Origin: Promethearchaeota archaeon
Lineage (GTDB): Archaea; Asgardarchaeota; Lokiarchaeia; Sigyniarchaeales; SOKP01
NCBI GenBank assembly: GCA_030606485.1
Contig: JAUWGH010000003.1
Coordinates: 1-64,000, forward strand
Direction of reading: 5' to 3'
Length of the DNA stretch: 64,000 nt
Both the position numbers and the translations under genes were made by a program. This document shows, piece after piece, positions 8,347-17,530 of this stretch. The notes under the pieces are model-generated. The model saw only the letters and a list, made by a program, of their open reading frames with translations. It was not told the origin of the DNA and ran no database searches. Position 1 is the stretch's first letter. Each line of letters begins with the position of its first letter.

Positions 8347-10365
8347 TTATCCTTTAACAGCACCACTTGTAATTCCACTTATTATTTTATTTTGGAATAT
8401 TAATACAATAATTACTAGAGGAACAGTAGCGATAGAAGTTGCAGCCATAAGAGCTAAATCAGTATTCCAATCAGCTTGAAGGCTAAGGGGGCTTCGAACA
8501 AAACGTAAAATCGCTCTTGTTACTGTATGATTAATATCTGACGTAAGCCATATTTGAGCAAAAAGAAGCTCATTCCAAGAAGCAATAAACACTAAAATTG
8601 AGCATGTAAAAATCCCTGGAACAGTTAGTGGAAGAATAACTTTGCGTAAAATTTGAAAATTTGATGCTCCATCAACTTTTGCTGCATGCCATAAATCTTC
8701 AGGTATTTCCTTAAAGAAAGCTTGTAGGACAAAAACAGCTAAGGGTAAATTAAATGCAGCATATGGTAGCACAAGGCCCAAAATATTATCTCGAAAATCT
8801 AAAAACGGGAAAATTCTTGCAATAACTGCCATTTGAATAAAAAAGGGGATGGCTATCATTAAAGGTGGCAGACTTGTCATAAAAAAAATGAAAGAACCTA
8901 ACGTTGGTTTTAGTCGGAAATTAAACTTCGCTAAAGCATAAGCTATAAAGGAACCAATAAAAATAACTACCAACACAGTTAAACCTGAAAGAATGAAACT
9001 ATTAAGTAATGCTCGATCAAAAGAGACTCCAGTAAATTCAGAAGTTTGAAAAACAACTTCATATGATCTTAAATTAAAAATTTTGGGGAAAAATTCAAAT
9101 CCCGTTTGAGTAATATATGGGTCTCTAAATGATCGTAATACTATCCATATAAAGGGAGATGCACAAAAAAGACACATCATAATGGCTATTAAATAAAAAA
9201 CACCTTTTTTTAAGAGAAGCTTCCTTTTAAACCACGCCATTTTCGATTCAGAGAGTTCTAAAATGCTCGATTCTGATTCAATTTCTATATCCTCTATGAC
9301 TAATTCCGTAAGATCTTCCTTCCTTTTGAATAATTTTTGAAATCTTGATTTAGACTTAATAGAAATAGATTTTTCTCTCCCAGTAAGTTTTAATATAATT
9401 ACTGCAAATAATAAAATGAATAAGAATAACATAATGGTAACTGCTGCAGATAACCCCCATCTACTTGCAAACCATAAATTAACAGCTTGGGAAGTCATTG
9501 AATCAACACTTTTATCATTAAAAACTACGTTTAGATCATAAACCCTAAAAGCATCCATCATTCGAAAGATTAAAGCAACTCCAACGCCTGGTTTAATCAA
9601 AGGCCAGGTTATATACCTGAATTTTTGCCAAGCAGTTGCCCCTTCAACATCCGCAGCTTTATAAAGGTCTTCTGAAACGATTTGTAATGCTGCAAGTATC
9701 AAGAGTGTAAAAAAAGGGGTCGTTTTCCACACATCAATTGCAATTATTGTTAACATGGTCATTTTTATAGGAAGAAAATCGATAAATGGTTCAAATGGAA
9801 TAAGGATTGGCAATTCGAATAGAATTAACGCATCAGGTCCATAAAAATCAATCGGACGAAGTGAAAGTAGTCCAATAATATTATTAATTAACCCATATGT
9901 AGCGGCTGGTGAGACTATTTCAAAACGAAAAATAGTTGCTGAGGCAACAGTTGGAAGTGCCCAAGGGATCAAAAGTGTTGCTCTAGCTATTCCTCGACCT
10001 CGGAATTGCTTGTTCAAGAGTTGAGCAAAAATTAAACCTAAAATAAATTCAATAACTAATGATACAACTGAAAAGAAAAGCGTTTGATAAGTGAATTGCC
10101 AAAAATCACGTGTATTATAATTGCCATATGTTAAAAGTTCATAATAATTTGTAATAGAAACAGTTGAACCGAAATATCCTGTCGTTCCACTACTATCAGT
10201 GAAACTAATAAAAACCCCAATAATAATGGGGATAAAAATAGCTATACAAAATACAAGTAATGCAGGTATAATTAATGTGATAATAAATTTTGTATCAGTT
10301 GGAGGTTTCTCTTCAATCTTTGAAGAATTAAGGATTATAGAATCTTCTTGAAAATTCTTTTCCAT
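8347..10365 (-). CDS. Fused MalF-MalG-type carbohydrate ABC permease
   Basis: A 672-residue polypeptide that contains both permease halves normally made as separate MalF-like and MalG-like proteins. The first half (about 1-330) has six or so membrane segments and an EAA loop at 222-250 (EDLYKAADVEGATAWQKF...). A charged linker of about 55 residues (331-388) is rich in Ser, Glu and Lys. The second half (about 389-672) has its own EAA loop at 556-584 (EDLWHAAKVDGASNFQIL...). Both EAA loops keep the Gly that contacts the ATPase. The fusion should give a one-chain channel docking on two copies of the MalK-type subunit. There is no stop or frameshift at the junction. Confidence 0.92.
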   Translation of the reverse strand: MEKNFQEDSIILNSSKIEEKPPTDTKFIITLIIPALLVFCIAIFIPIIIGVFISFTDSSGTTGYFGSTVSITNYYELLTYGNYNTRDFWQFTYQTLFFSVVSLVIEFILGLIFAQLLNKQFRGRGIARATLLIPWALPTVASATIFRFEIVSPAATYGLINNIIGLLSLRPIDFYGPDALILFELPILIPFEPFIDFLPIKMTMLTIIAIDVWKTTPFFTLLILAALQIVSEDLYKAADVEGATAWQKFRYITWPLIKPGVGVALIFRMMDAFRVYDLNVVFNDKSVDSMTSQAVNLWFASRWGLSAAVTIMLFLFILLFAVIILKLTGREKSISIKSKSRFQKLFKRKEDLTELVIEDIEIESESSILELSESKMAWFKRKLLLKKGVFYLIAIMMCLFCASPFIWIVLRSFRDPYITQTGFEFFPKIFNLRSYEVVFQTSEFTGVSFDRALLNSFILSGLTVLVVIFIGSFIAYALAKFNFRLKPTLGSFIFFMTSLPPLMIAIPFFIQMAVIARIFPFLDFRDNILGLVLPYAAFNLPLAVFVLQAFFKEIPEDLWHAAKVDGASNFQILRKVILPLTVPGIFTCSILVFIASWNELLFAQIWLTSDINHTVTRAILRFVRSPLSLQADWNTDLALMAATSIATVPLVIIVLIFQNKIISGITSGAVKG

Positions 10366-10417
10366 TAATAACCTTCCTTATAAGAATGATTTTTTTTAAT
10401 AATATCAAATTATAATG

Positions 10418-10433
10418 AAAAAAAAAAAAAAAA
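10418..10433 (-). terminator. Poly-T tract between binding-protein and permease genes
   Basis: A run of 16 A on the plus strand, T on the transcribed sense, lies 23 bases after the binding-protein stop codon and before the permease start. Archaeal RNA polymerase terminates at T-tracts. A partial terminator here would let the abundant binding protein be made in excess over the membrane subunits. The tract is seen; the function is inferred. Confidence 0.4.
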
Positions 10434-10455
10434 TTATTTTATTTCCTTATACTTC

Positions 10456-11868
10456 TTATTTTTGCTTCTTCTTCTTATAAATTGCAATAGTTGCGAGTGT
10501 TCCTGTTATAGTTAGTATTAAAATAGCAATATTAAATCCAGGGATAATAGGAGGTCCTGCAAGTACCTCATTTACATCTTGTTCCATTTCTGCTAAACCT
10601 ACCGAGGCATTTTTAACGCAGCCAATTATATCAGCAAATTTATCTGCAATTTGCACGGCCATCAATGAATATTTTGGATGAACTGGTCTCGTTAGCGTTC
10701 TAGGTAATTGGTCTTTCACATCCGTTATCCAAGCCCAACCACTTGGAGGATTATCAAAAACGGATTCTAATGCTGGAAAATTGGAACATTCTGTAAGCTC
10801 AAATTCCTGAGCAAGTTCATCACCAAGGAATTTTATCAGATTAAGTGCCTCTGTTTGATGTGTACTAAATGTTGGAATGGATAAAATCGCACCACCCACA
10901 ACTGATGATTTTTCACTAGCAGCACCTGTAAATGTTGGGAGCGGACAAACACCAAAATTCAAACCTGCGTCTTCTGCGCCTCCATATGCGAATGTCCATT
11001 GTCGCATGAAAATCGCGTTCCCACCCCAAAATGCACCTACAGAGGAGCCTTCATCGTGGACAAGTCCAGCACGAGGTATTATATACTCATTATCAAAAAC
11101 ACCAGTATATCTGGGAGCGAATAAACCCTTTAAGTAAGTCATAGCTGCTTCAATTTTGGGATCAGTTAGATCAACACTAGTTCCATCAACCATAATATCG
11201 CTTACACCATTGCTACCAATCCATTCGAAGAAATTACAAACACCACCTTCATATGCATCAAATTGTCCTACATATCCTACTAAATCTGGATTTAATGCTT
11301 CTTCGGTTGGATTTAAAATTGTATTAGCCACCGTCTTTAATTCCGCCCAAGTATCAAAATCAGCCTCAGTAAAACCATATTTGGTTATAAGGTCATTCCT
11401 ATACCATAACAAACCTAAATTCATAAAATATGGATAAGCCCATACTTTTCCATTATAAGTACATGCAGCAACCATACCATCGACATAATCGTCTAATTCA
11501 TTTGTACCCAGAACAGGTCCAAGCTCAACAACCCAATTATTTTCAGCAAATTGAGCCATCCATGGAGGATCTATTCCAATCACATCAAATTCAGTACTTT
11601 CTGCAGTCATTTGAGCTACTAAATAAACGAGTTGGTCATCAGCTCGGGTTCCGGAAGCGATTACTTCCACGTCATCTACACCTGTTCCAAGAGGAGATGC
11701 AAGAAAATCCGCAATTACACCATCAACGCCTGGTTTTTGTTGATCGGATACGATAATTTTTAAAGTCACACCTTGTGCCTTGACAGGCATCGGTATAAAG
11801 GCAAACAAGAAGATCGAAAGAAACGCAACTAATATAATAATTGCTTTTGCATTTTTATGTATTTTCAT
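10456..11868 (-). CDS. Extracellular sugar-binding protein with N-terminal signal and C-terminal membrane anchor
   Basis: A 470-residue solute-binding protein of the MalE/UgpB family. Residues 1-32 form a signal peptide (basic start, hydrophobic core, cleavage near VKAQG). The body contains the family features GVDGV, DVIGIDPPWMAQFAENNW, and the WAYPYFMNLGLLWYRND segment lining the sugar site. Unlike bacterial homologues it ends in IPGFN, one transmembrane helix and KKKKQK (about 442-470), an archaeal sorting/anchor pattern that would tether it to the outer face. It is the first gene of the importer operon and lies divergent from the TreT-like gene, so trehalose, maltose or another glucoside is the likely ligand (inference). 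Confidence 0.9.
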   Translation of the reverse strand: MKIHKNAKAIIILVAFLSIFLFAFIPMPVKAQGVTLKIIVSDQQKPGVDGVIADFLASPLGTGVDDVEVIASGTRADDQLVYLVAQMTAESTEFDVIGIDPPWMAQFAENNWVVELGPVLGTNELDDYVDGMVAACTYNGKVWAYPYFMNLGLLWYRNDLITKYGFTEADFDTWAELKTVANTILNPTEEALNPDLVGYVGQFDAYEGGVCNFFEWIGSNGVSDIMVDGTSVDLTDPKIEAAMTYLKGLFAPRYTGVFDNEYIIPRAGLVHDEGSSVGAFWGGNAIFMRQWTFAYGGAEDAGLNFGVCPLPTFTGAASEKSSVVGGAILSIPTFSTHQTEALNLIKFLGDELAQEFELTECSNFPALESVFDNPPSGWAWITDVKDQLPRTLTRPVHPKYSLMAVQIADKFADIIGCVKNASVGLAEMEQDVNEVLAGPPIIPGFNIAILILTITGTLATIAIYKKKKQK

Positions 11869-12119
11869 AATTTTTTAATCACTTTTTTTAGAGATTGTTG
11901 TAAAAATTGAATTTTTCTAATTACGTGAGTAAAAATAGAAAAATTATTAAACATTATGATAAACTTATTTAAAAGTTTTTGCACAGTTTTTGATTTTTAT
12001 ATAAAAGTACATATTAATTTAATGCTTAAATCACAAAATATAAATTACAAACAAACAAATTATACAAAATTATCATAAAAAAAAATGTAGTAATAAGTAA
12101 TAAACAGTGATCTAATTAA
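11869..12119. promoter_or_regulatory. Divergent promoter region of the sugar importer and treT-like genes
   Basis: This 251-base AT-rich spacer separates the two divergent transcripts. A TATA-like TTTATATAA at about 11996-12004 faces the glycosyltransferase, and a TTTTAAATA-like element around 11966-11976, read on the minus strand, faces the importer operon. No clear operator for a TrmB-type sugar regulator was seen. Assignments are by resemblance to archaeal TATA boxes only. Confidence 0.35.
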
Positions 12120-13340
12120 ATGGAAAAAAAAAATAATTTAATATTAGAAGCATATCAACGCCTTCTAGGAAAACAAACCATAAATTCGCTACGAAAAAAA
12201 GCAATAAAATTCGAACAAAAAACAGTTTTACATATTAATTCGACTAAGTTTGGTGGCGGAGTCGCAGAAATTTTGAATAACATGATCCCAATGATGAGAG
12301 AACTCAAGATAGATGCTGAATGGAAAGTATTTACTGCACCTAAAAGTTTCTTTGAAATTTCAAAGAAGATGCATAATGCGTTACAAGGAAATATGTCTAT
12401 TAATTTCTCGGAAGATGAAATTTCTGCCTTTCTTGAACAAGCTAAATCAACATATGAACAAATTCACCCAAATAGCGATTTTGTAATTATACACGATCCT
12501 CAGCCATCTCCAGTGATAGAATTCGCTCATGAGAGGAGAGGTAAATGGATTTGGCGCTGTCATATCGATACTTCTGATCCGAATCCACAGGCTTGGAATT
12601 TGGTTTCTCGGTATTTTCCCAATTATGATGCACTTATTTTTACTAAAGTGGAGTATGCTAAACCAGGAATAAATAATCTAATTTATCCGATACCACCTTC
12701 AATTGATCCATTTTCAGAAAAAAATAAAAAACTTGATAAAGAAACTGCAAACGAAATTGTGAAAAAATTTGTTCCACTTGACCGTCCTCTAATAACTCAA
12801 GTTTCTCGGTTTGATCCTTGGAAAGATCCCTTGGGTGTCATTGACGTATTTCGAAAGGTAAGAGAAAAAATCCCAGTTCGATTAGCTTTAATTGGGAGTT
12901 TAGCTCATGATGATCCTGAGGGAATTGAATTTTTAGAAAAAGTTAAGAATTATGCATCCAATGACCCCGAAATCCATATTCTGACTAATCTTGATGGTGT
13001 AGCTGACCTTGAAGTAAATGCATTCCAGCAAGTATCAGATATTATTCTTCAAAAATCGCTCCGAGAAGGATTTGGATTAACTATAGCTGAAGCTCTATGG
13101 AAAAATACTCCAGTTATTGGTGGTAATGTAGGAGGGATTAAATTACAGATTGAAAATGGTGTAAATGGGTTCTTAGTTAATTCTATAGATGAAACTGTAG
13201 ATAGAATTTTGTATATTCTTGCAAACCCGAAAATAGCGAAGGAAATGGGTAAAAAAGGGCGTGAGAAGATAAAAAATGAATTTCTATTAATACATCATCT
13301 CGAGAAATATTTAGATTTGTTTAGAATCTTATCTAATTAA
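12120..13340 (+). CDS. treT: Trehalose glycosyltransferring synthase-like GT4 enzyme (TreT-like)
   Basis: A 406-residue retaining GT-B glycosyltransferase. The N-terminal HINSTKFGGGVAEILNNMIP (residues 37-56) and the following EWKVF...FFEISKKMHNALQG are characteristic of TreT/trehalose phosphorylase-type GT4 proteins, and the C-terminal half has QVSRFDPWKDPLGVIDVF and the nucleotide-sugar E-x7-E region SLREGFGLTIAEALWK. TreT makes or cleaves trehalose using an NDP-glucose and glucose. In Thermococcales treT sits in the trehalose/maltose importer operon; here it is divergent from a sugar importer, consistent with use of an imported disaccharide. Trehalose phosphorylase activity is the main alternative. 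Confidence 0.8.
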   Translation: MEKKNNLILEAYQRLLGKQTINSLRKKAIKFEQKTVLHINSTKFGGGVAEILNNMIPMMRELKIDAEWKVFTAPKSFFEISKKMHNALQGNMSINFSEDEISAFLEQAKSTYEQIHPNSDFVIIHDPQPSPVIEFAHERRGKWIWRCHIDTSDPNPQAWNLVSRYFPNYDALIFTKVEYAKPGINNLIYPIPPSIDPFSEKNKKLDKETANEIVKKFVPLDRPLITQVSRFDPWKDPLGVIDVFRKVREKIPVRLALIGSLAHDDPEGIEFLEKVKNYASNDPEIHILTNLDGVADLEVNAFQQVSDIILQKSLREGFGLTIAEALWKNTPVIGGNVGGIKLQIENGVNGFLVNSIDETVDRILYILANPKIAKEMGKKGREKIKNEFLLIHHLEKYLDLFRILSN

Positions 13341-13388
13341 AGCAAATCTCCAAAATTTCTCCTTTTTTAATCAAATATAAAAATTTTC

Positions 13389-13411
13389 AATCCAAAATTG
13401 TTATTTGGATT
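13389..13411. terminator. Inverted repeat between convergent treT-like and hef genes
   Basis: A perfect 8-base stem, AATCCAAA at 13389-13396 paired with TTTGGATT at 13404-13411, encloses a 7-base loop and is followed on the plus strand by a T-rich run (13417-13428). Its place between two convergent genes fits a shared terminator. Confidence 0.4.
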
Positions 13412-13426
13412 AAAAGTTTATTTTTT

Positions 13427-15589
13427 TTAATTTAAAACAACTTTATTCCCTTGCTTTTTAATATATCCCAAATAGCATGCATTATTAAAGAACTGATAAA
13501 ATTTTTTTCCAGTAATTTCTTCATTCTCTGCGTATTTATTAAATTCATCAAATTTAATTATTCCTTTTTCGTCACCGTAAGTTTTAACAATATTAATTAG
13601 AGTTTTCACGTTTTTATTAACATATTTCTTTTTTTCTTTTACCTTCTTTTTATGTAGTCGAGATTTTATTTTTTCGATATCTATCGTTAATTGTTCTATG
13701 GATTTTTGATAAATGTCTGAATACAATGTTACTCCAAGTTCTCTAAATTTATTTGAATCTACGGAATTTGATAAAGAGTCAATCTCGTCAATTATTTGAT
13801 CAATAGACCTTTTTGCTAAAATTTTATATTCTTGATTTTTCTTTTCACGGTATTCTCTCAATAAATCATGGAAATTTATAATGTTAGTTCCGTTTAATGG
13901 TCTACAGATATTATTTCTACTTGATTGTGGAGTTAAATGTAAATCTTCTGAAGAAATTAAAGTTTTTAGCATAGTATTTTCTTTTTTTAACGAGATATAA
14001 TTATAAGGTTCATCTACAGTGTATTTAGTTATTAGTATGTAACAACGTCCGGGAGCTTTTCTACCCGTTCTACCTCTTCGTTGAATTAAACGAATTTCAG
14101 ACGGAACAGGTTCATAAAAGATAACTGAATCTACATTTGGTATATCAAGACCTTCTTCTGCGACACTTGTGGCAATTAAAACATTAATATCTCCATTTCT
14201 AAATTGATTTAAAATCTCAATCTGTTTTTTCTGGCTGTAACCAAGTTCCTTTTTACTCATTGCTTGTCCAATAAATTTTTCAGCACGTAATTTACCTTCA
14301 AATTTTTCATCAAAAAATCTTTTAATTAGGGAGACCATTTCTCTGTATTGAGAAAAGATAATGACTTTTTGACAATCTAATTCAAAAAACTCTTTTGTAA
14401 TTATACTTAATGTTTTTTCAATTTTTGGGTGATTTATTCGCTTATTCTTATTTCTACATTGTTGAATATATGAAAAGATATACTGGAAATTTTCAGAATT
14501 TAAAATACGTTTAGCAGACAAAATATCATTATCAGCCTTTCTAACTAATGTTTCTAAAAATGATTCGTATAAAGTAATATCTTGAGTTTCTAATAGATCT
14601 TTTCCATGCAAAAGAGAGATACAACTTGAAGCCATTGAATATACCAAATGAATGTCTATTTTGTTTTTTCTAACGATCTCTATAATTCTAGGATTTTTAA
14701 AGAATAATAAGTCTCGAATATCAGAAATTTCACCAAATTTAGATGTATCTAAACATTCATTTTCGTATTTTAAACTAATAGTTAAATCTTTTGCGATACT
14801 AAGAAAGTCAATTTTAGTATAATAAGTTTTTGGCTTTAATAATTCATTATCCAGAAAAAAGGAGAGATATTTCTTGAATAAAGATTCCCATACTAAACTT
14901 AGTTCCATAAATTCTATAGGCAAATCGACATATTCAGTAAAGATTTCAATTGGAAATATGTATTCTTTTACATCCACATCCTCTTCAGTTCTATAAAGAA
15001 CATTTTCAATGAATAGTTTATCACACAGATGCTGTATTATTTCAAAGTTTTTTCCAGGAGATGCACTTAGAGCTAAAATTAAGGGATCTTTACAAATCCT
15101 AATATATTCTTCAGCTAAAAAGGTATAAGCATAATTATTGCGAGCTTTATGTGCCTCATCAAAAATTATTAATGAAACTTGAGATAAATCATATCGATTT
15201 CTTAAAATATCATTTTTTATTACTTGAGGTGTGCTAATAATTATTTGTGAATTTTGAAACTGTACCATCCTAATAGGAGGTTGAACTTTACCAGTCATTA
15301 GACAAAGTTTTTTCTCAGGTAAAGTTGTAAATTTTGAAAACATCTCATAATGTTGATGGACTAACGGGCGTGTTGGAGCCAAAACAAGAATTTTTGTCCA
15401 GTTATATTTTAATAATCTATTTGCTGCAATAATGAGCCCAATAATAGTCTTTCCTAAACCAGTAGGTATAACAACTAAAGAATTTCCAGAAAGACATCTA
15501 TTCGAAATATCAACTTGATATTGTCGGTATGAAATACAGTCTTTTCTCAAATATCTTACATTGAAATAAGTCGGGTGTATTTTATTCAT
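13427..15589 (-). CDS. hef: Hef/FANCM-family DEAH helicase without the nuclease domain
   Basis: A 720-residue superfamily 2 helicase for branched or stalled replication-fork DNA. Seen motifs: Q-motif region YRQYQVD, Walker A PTGLGKT (42-48), APTRPLV (motif Ia), DEAH (144-147), LSASPG (motif III), VATSVAEEGLDIPNVD (motif V) and QRRGRTGR (motif VI). This is the ERCC4-related helicase order. In Euryarchaeal Hef an ERCC4 nuclease and HhH domain follow; here the last 170 residues are Lys-rich and helical with no ERK nuclease motif, so it is helicase only, as in some other archaea. The C-terminal 24 residues recur as a relic at 6563-6637. Confidence 0.88.
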   Translation of the reverse strand: MNKIHPTYFNVRYLRKDCISYRQYQVDISNRCLSGNSLVVIPTGLGKTIIGLIIAANRLLKYNWTKILVLAPTRPLVHQHYEMFSKFTTLPEKKLCLMTGKVQPPIRMVQFQNSQIIISTPQVIKNDILRNRYDLSQVSLIIFDEAHKARNNYAYTFLAEEYIRICKDPLILALSASPGKNFEIIQHLCDKLFIENVLYRTEEDVDVKEYIFPIEIFTEYVDLPIEFMELSLVWESLFKKYLSFFLDNELLKPKTYYTKIDFLSIAKDLTISLKYENECLDTSKFGEISDIRDLLFFKNPRIIEIVRKNKIDIHLVYSMASSCISLLHGKDLLETQDITLYESFLETLVRKADNDILSAKRILNSENFQYIFSYIQQCRNKNKRINHPKIEKTLSIITKEFFELDCQKVIIFSQYREMVSLIKRFFDEKFEGKLRAEKFIGQAMSKKELGYSQKKQIEILNQFRNGDINVLIATSVAEEGLDIPNVDSVIFYEPVPSEIRLIQRRGRTGRKAPGRCYILITKYTVDEPYNYISLKKENTMLKTLISSEDLHLTPQSSRNNICRPLNGTNIINFHDLLREYREKKNQEYKILAKRSIDQIIDEIDSLSNSVDSNKFRELGVTLYSDIYQKSIEQLTIDIEKIKSRLHKKKVKEKKKYVNKNVKTLINIVKTYGDEKGIIKFDEFNKYAENEEITGKKFYQFFNNACYLGYIKKQGNKVVLN

Positions 15590-15833
15590 TCGTTATTTTT
15601 TATGATTCTATTGAGAAATTAAAAGAAAATAGACTGTAGATTTAGTATTTATTTATATTCTACAATTTTAAATTTTATAATCTTATATTTAAAGATCAAT
15701 AACTAAATATATTGAATAGTATGAAAAGATGAGATTTGTTAATTTGGAAAAAACATTTTAAACACAAAGTAAAAATATTAATCATTTTTCTATTACTATG
15801 AACAAGCAATTATATTAGTAGTAAATTGGGAAA

Positions 15834-16088
15834 ATGAAGGAAATACCAATTAGTCAATATCGCAAACTACAAAGAGATTTCAAAAAACGAGTTGAATTAA
15901 TGAAAAATATTCCCTTAGAGCATTTAGAGAAAATGTTTATAGAATTATACGACATAGGATTGAAGGAGTATATTGACAATGAAAAAAAGAGATTTCCCAA
16001 TAAATCAACAAAAGATATAATTATAGACATGCATATGTTTCATGAGAAAATGAAAGGGCGAAGAAATAAATGGAAATATCGTTTTTAA
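15834..16088 (+). CDS. Small protein coupled to a nucleotidyltransferase
   Basis: An 84-residue, charged, helical protein of unknown family. It overlaps the next gene by 19 bases, so the two are probably translated together. Small genes of this kind next to an AbiEii/MNT-like nucleotidyltransferase are often the partner of a toxin-antitoxin pair, but no motif in the protein itself supports that. It follows a 244-base spacer in which I see nothing else. Confidence 0.5.
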   Translation: MKEIPISQYRKLQRDFKKRVELMKNIPLEHLEKMFIELYDIGLKEYIDNEKKRFPNKSTKDIIIDMHMFHEKMKGRRNKWKYRF

Positions 16089-16696
16089 GCGCTTTTAAGC
16101 AATTAATTAATTTTCTTGAAGATTTAGAAAGAAAAAAAAAAGTTAAATATTTTATAGTTGGTGGTATTTTAACCAATATATACTCTGATTTTAGGATCAC
16201 TCGAGATATTGACTTTGTAGTAGATATCGACTCTGTAAATATCTCAATAGATGAATATGTAAATTTTTTAAAAAATAAAGAATTTCAACCCATTCAAGAT
16301 TGGAAAACAGCGATTTTTTTAGCCAACGAATCTAATTTTATTCAATTTTTAGATAAACAAGGGATGATAAAATTTGATAATTACTTCCTTGATAAATTTA
16401 GTAAAAGTAAATATAAAAGAATAGGAGTTTTTTCACTAAAACATAGAGTAAGAGAAACACTTTTTGATACCGAATGTTGGATTATATCAAAAGAAGATTT
16501 TATTATTAGTAAATTAGTATATGGAGGATGGCAGGATTATACAGATGCTTTAGGATGTTGGATAAGAAACCAAGGTAACTTAAAGATTCCTTATATGGAG
16601 CAAACATGTCGTGAACTAGAAATTAAAAGGGAGTTAGAATTATTGATATCTGGGATTGATGATCCTGATGAATTTTTCAATAAAATGAATCAATAA
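16070..16696 (+). CDS. Nucleotidyltransferase-fold protein (AbiEii/MNT-like)
   Basis: A 208-residue protein with the polymerase-beta-type nucleotidyltransferase motif: VGGILTN (residues about 29-35) followed by ITRDIDFVVDID (about 42-53), where the two Asp of D-I-D would bind metal. This arrangement is found in AbiEii-like toxins and DUF6036-type proteins. It overlaps a small upstream gene by 19 bases. It may be a toxin-antitoxin partner or a nucleic acid modifying enzyme; the fold is clear, the role is not. Confidence 0.7.
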   Translation: MEISFLSAFKQLINFLEDLERKKKVKYFIVGGILTNIYSDFRITRDIDFVVDIDSVNISIDEYVNFLKNKEFQPIQDWKTAIFLANESNFIQFLDKQGMIKFDNYFLDKFSKSKYKRIGVFSLKHRVRETLFDTECWIISKEDFIISKLVYGGWQDYTDALGCWIRNQGNLKIPYMEQTCRELEIKRELELLISGIDDPDEFFNKMNQ

Positions 16697-16823
16697 TCAA
16701 ATTTTTTATTAGGAAAGGATTTTAAATCTTTCTATTTTTTCCATTTATAGTTGTTAACAAACAGAGATCTACTAAAGATGTCTATAATTATGATTTTTAA
16801 GGTCTAAATACTTATCTAATAAA

Positions 16824-17435
16824 ATGAATTTAAAAGAAAAGATTAAAAAAATCGCTCTAACAATATCAGCTTTTTTGATTCCCATCTTCCAGTATGTTCC
16901 TTGCGCTTCTATATGGCGTGGAATAATGAGTATACCACTAATCACCTACCTTATTTTTTTTATTTCACAACCAGATATGATAATTTGTGATTTTCAAATT
17001 TTCTTCACTGGATCTTTTCCTGTAATAGGTGGATTAATCCTATTTCTCTATTCTCTTATCTATCTTTATAGACATAATAATAGTATTATTGAAACAGGAC
17101 CTTACAAATATTTAAGACACCCACAGTATTTAGGAATAATAGTTATGACTTTTGGTCTTACCTTATTAAGTCTCGGCACATCCCCCGTTATGCCAATAAC
17201 GTTAAATGAACAAATAGCTCATATAATTATCATATTCATATGGTTCGGTGAAGTATTAGCATATATAATACTCGCTAAAATTGAGGAATTATCACTAAAA
17301 TCAAAATTTGGAGATATATACTTAAAATACACTAATAATGTACCTTTTATGATACCGTTCTTAAAATTGAAGAGACATAAAAATATTAAAGAGATTAAAG
17401 ACAAAAATCATAAAGAGTCAAATATACAATTGTAG
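16824..17435 (+). CDS. Isoprenylcysteine carboxyl methyltransferase (ICMT/PEMT)-like membrane enzyme
   Basis: A 203-residue integral membrane protein with about five hydrophobic segments. The family signature GPYKYLRHPQYLG (about residues 92-104) and, after the last helix, EELSLKSKFGDIYLKY...VP (about 154-176) are the SAM-binding and C-terminal elements of the ICMT/PEMT/NnrU superfamily. Members methylate prenylated cysteines, phospholipids or small lipophilic molecules. None of the small GTPases in this window ends in a CaaX-like cysteine, so a lipid substrate is at least as likely. It is a single-gene unit ending in a hairpin. Confidence 0.75.
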   Translation: MNLKEKIKKIALTISAFLIPIFQYVPCASIWRGIMSIPLITYLIFFISQPDMIICDFQIFFTGSFPVIGGLILFLYSLIYLYRHNNSIIETGPYKYLRHPQYLGIIVMTFGLTLLSLGTSPVMPITLNEQIAHIIIIFIWFGEVLAYIILAKIEELSLKSKFGDIYLKYTNNVPFMIPFLKLKRHKNIKEIKDKNHKESNIQL

Positions 17436-17463
17436 AAAAGTAAAAAGAATAAATAAAATAATA

Positions 17464-17486
17464 ATTGAAATTGTAGAAATTTCAAT
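17464..17486. terminator. Hairpin between convergent genes
   Basis: ATTGAAATT (17464-17472) and AATTTCAAT (17478-17486) form a perfect 9-base stem with a 5-base loop, in the 95-base space between the ends of the ICMT-like gene and the corrinoid/UroD gene. It could serve as a bidirectional terminator. Confidence 0.4.
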
Positions 17487-17530
17487 ATATTAAATTAAAT
17501 AGGAGAAAAAAATAAAAAGTGAAATTATAA

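Noticed and set aside
10877-11756. Open frames on the plus strand inside the sugar-binding protein gene.
   Set aside because: They lie opposite a well-supported gene and their translations show no family features.
13427-13950. A possible ERCC4 nuclease domain at the C-terminus of the Hef-like helicase.
   Set aside because: No ERK nuclease motif or helix-hairpin-helix is visible; the region is Lys-rich and helical.
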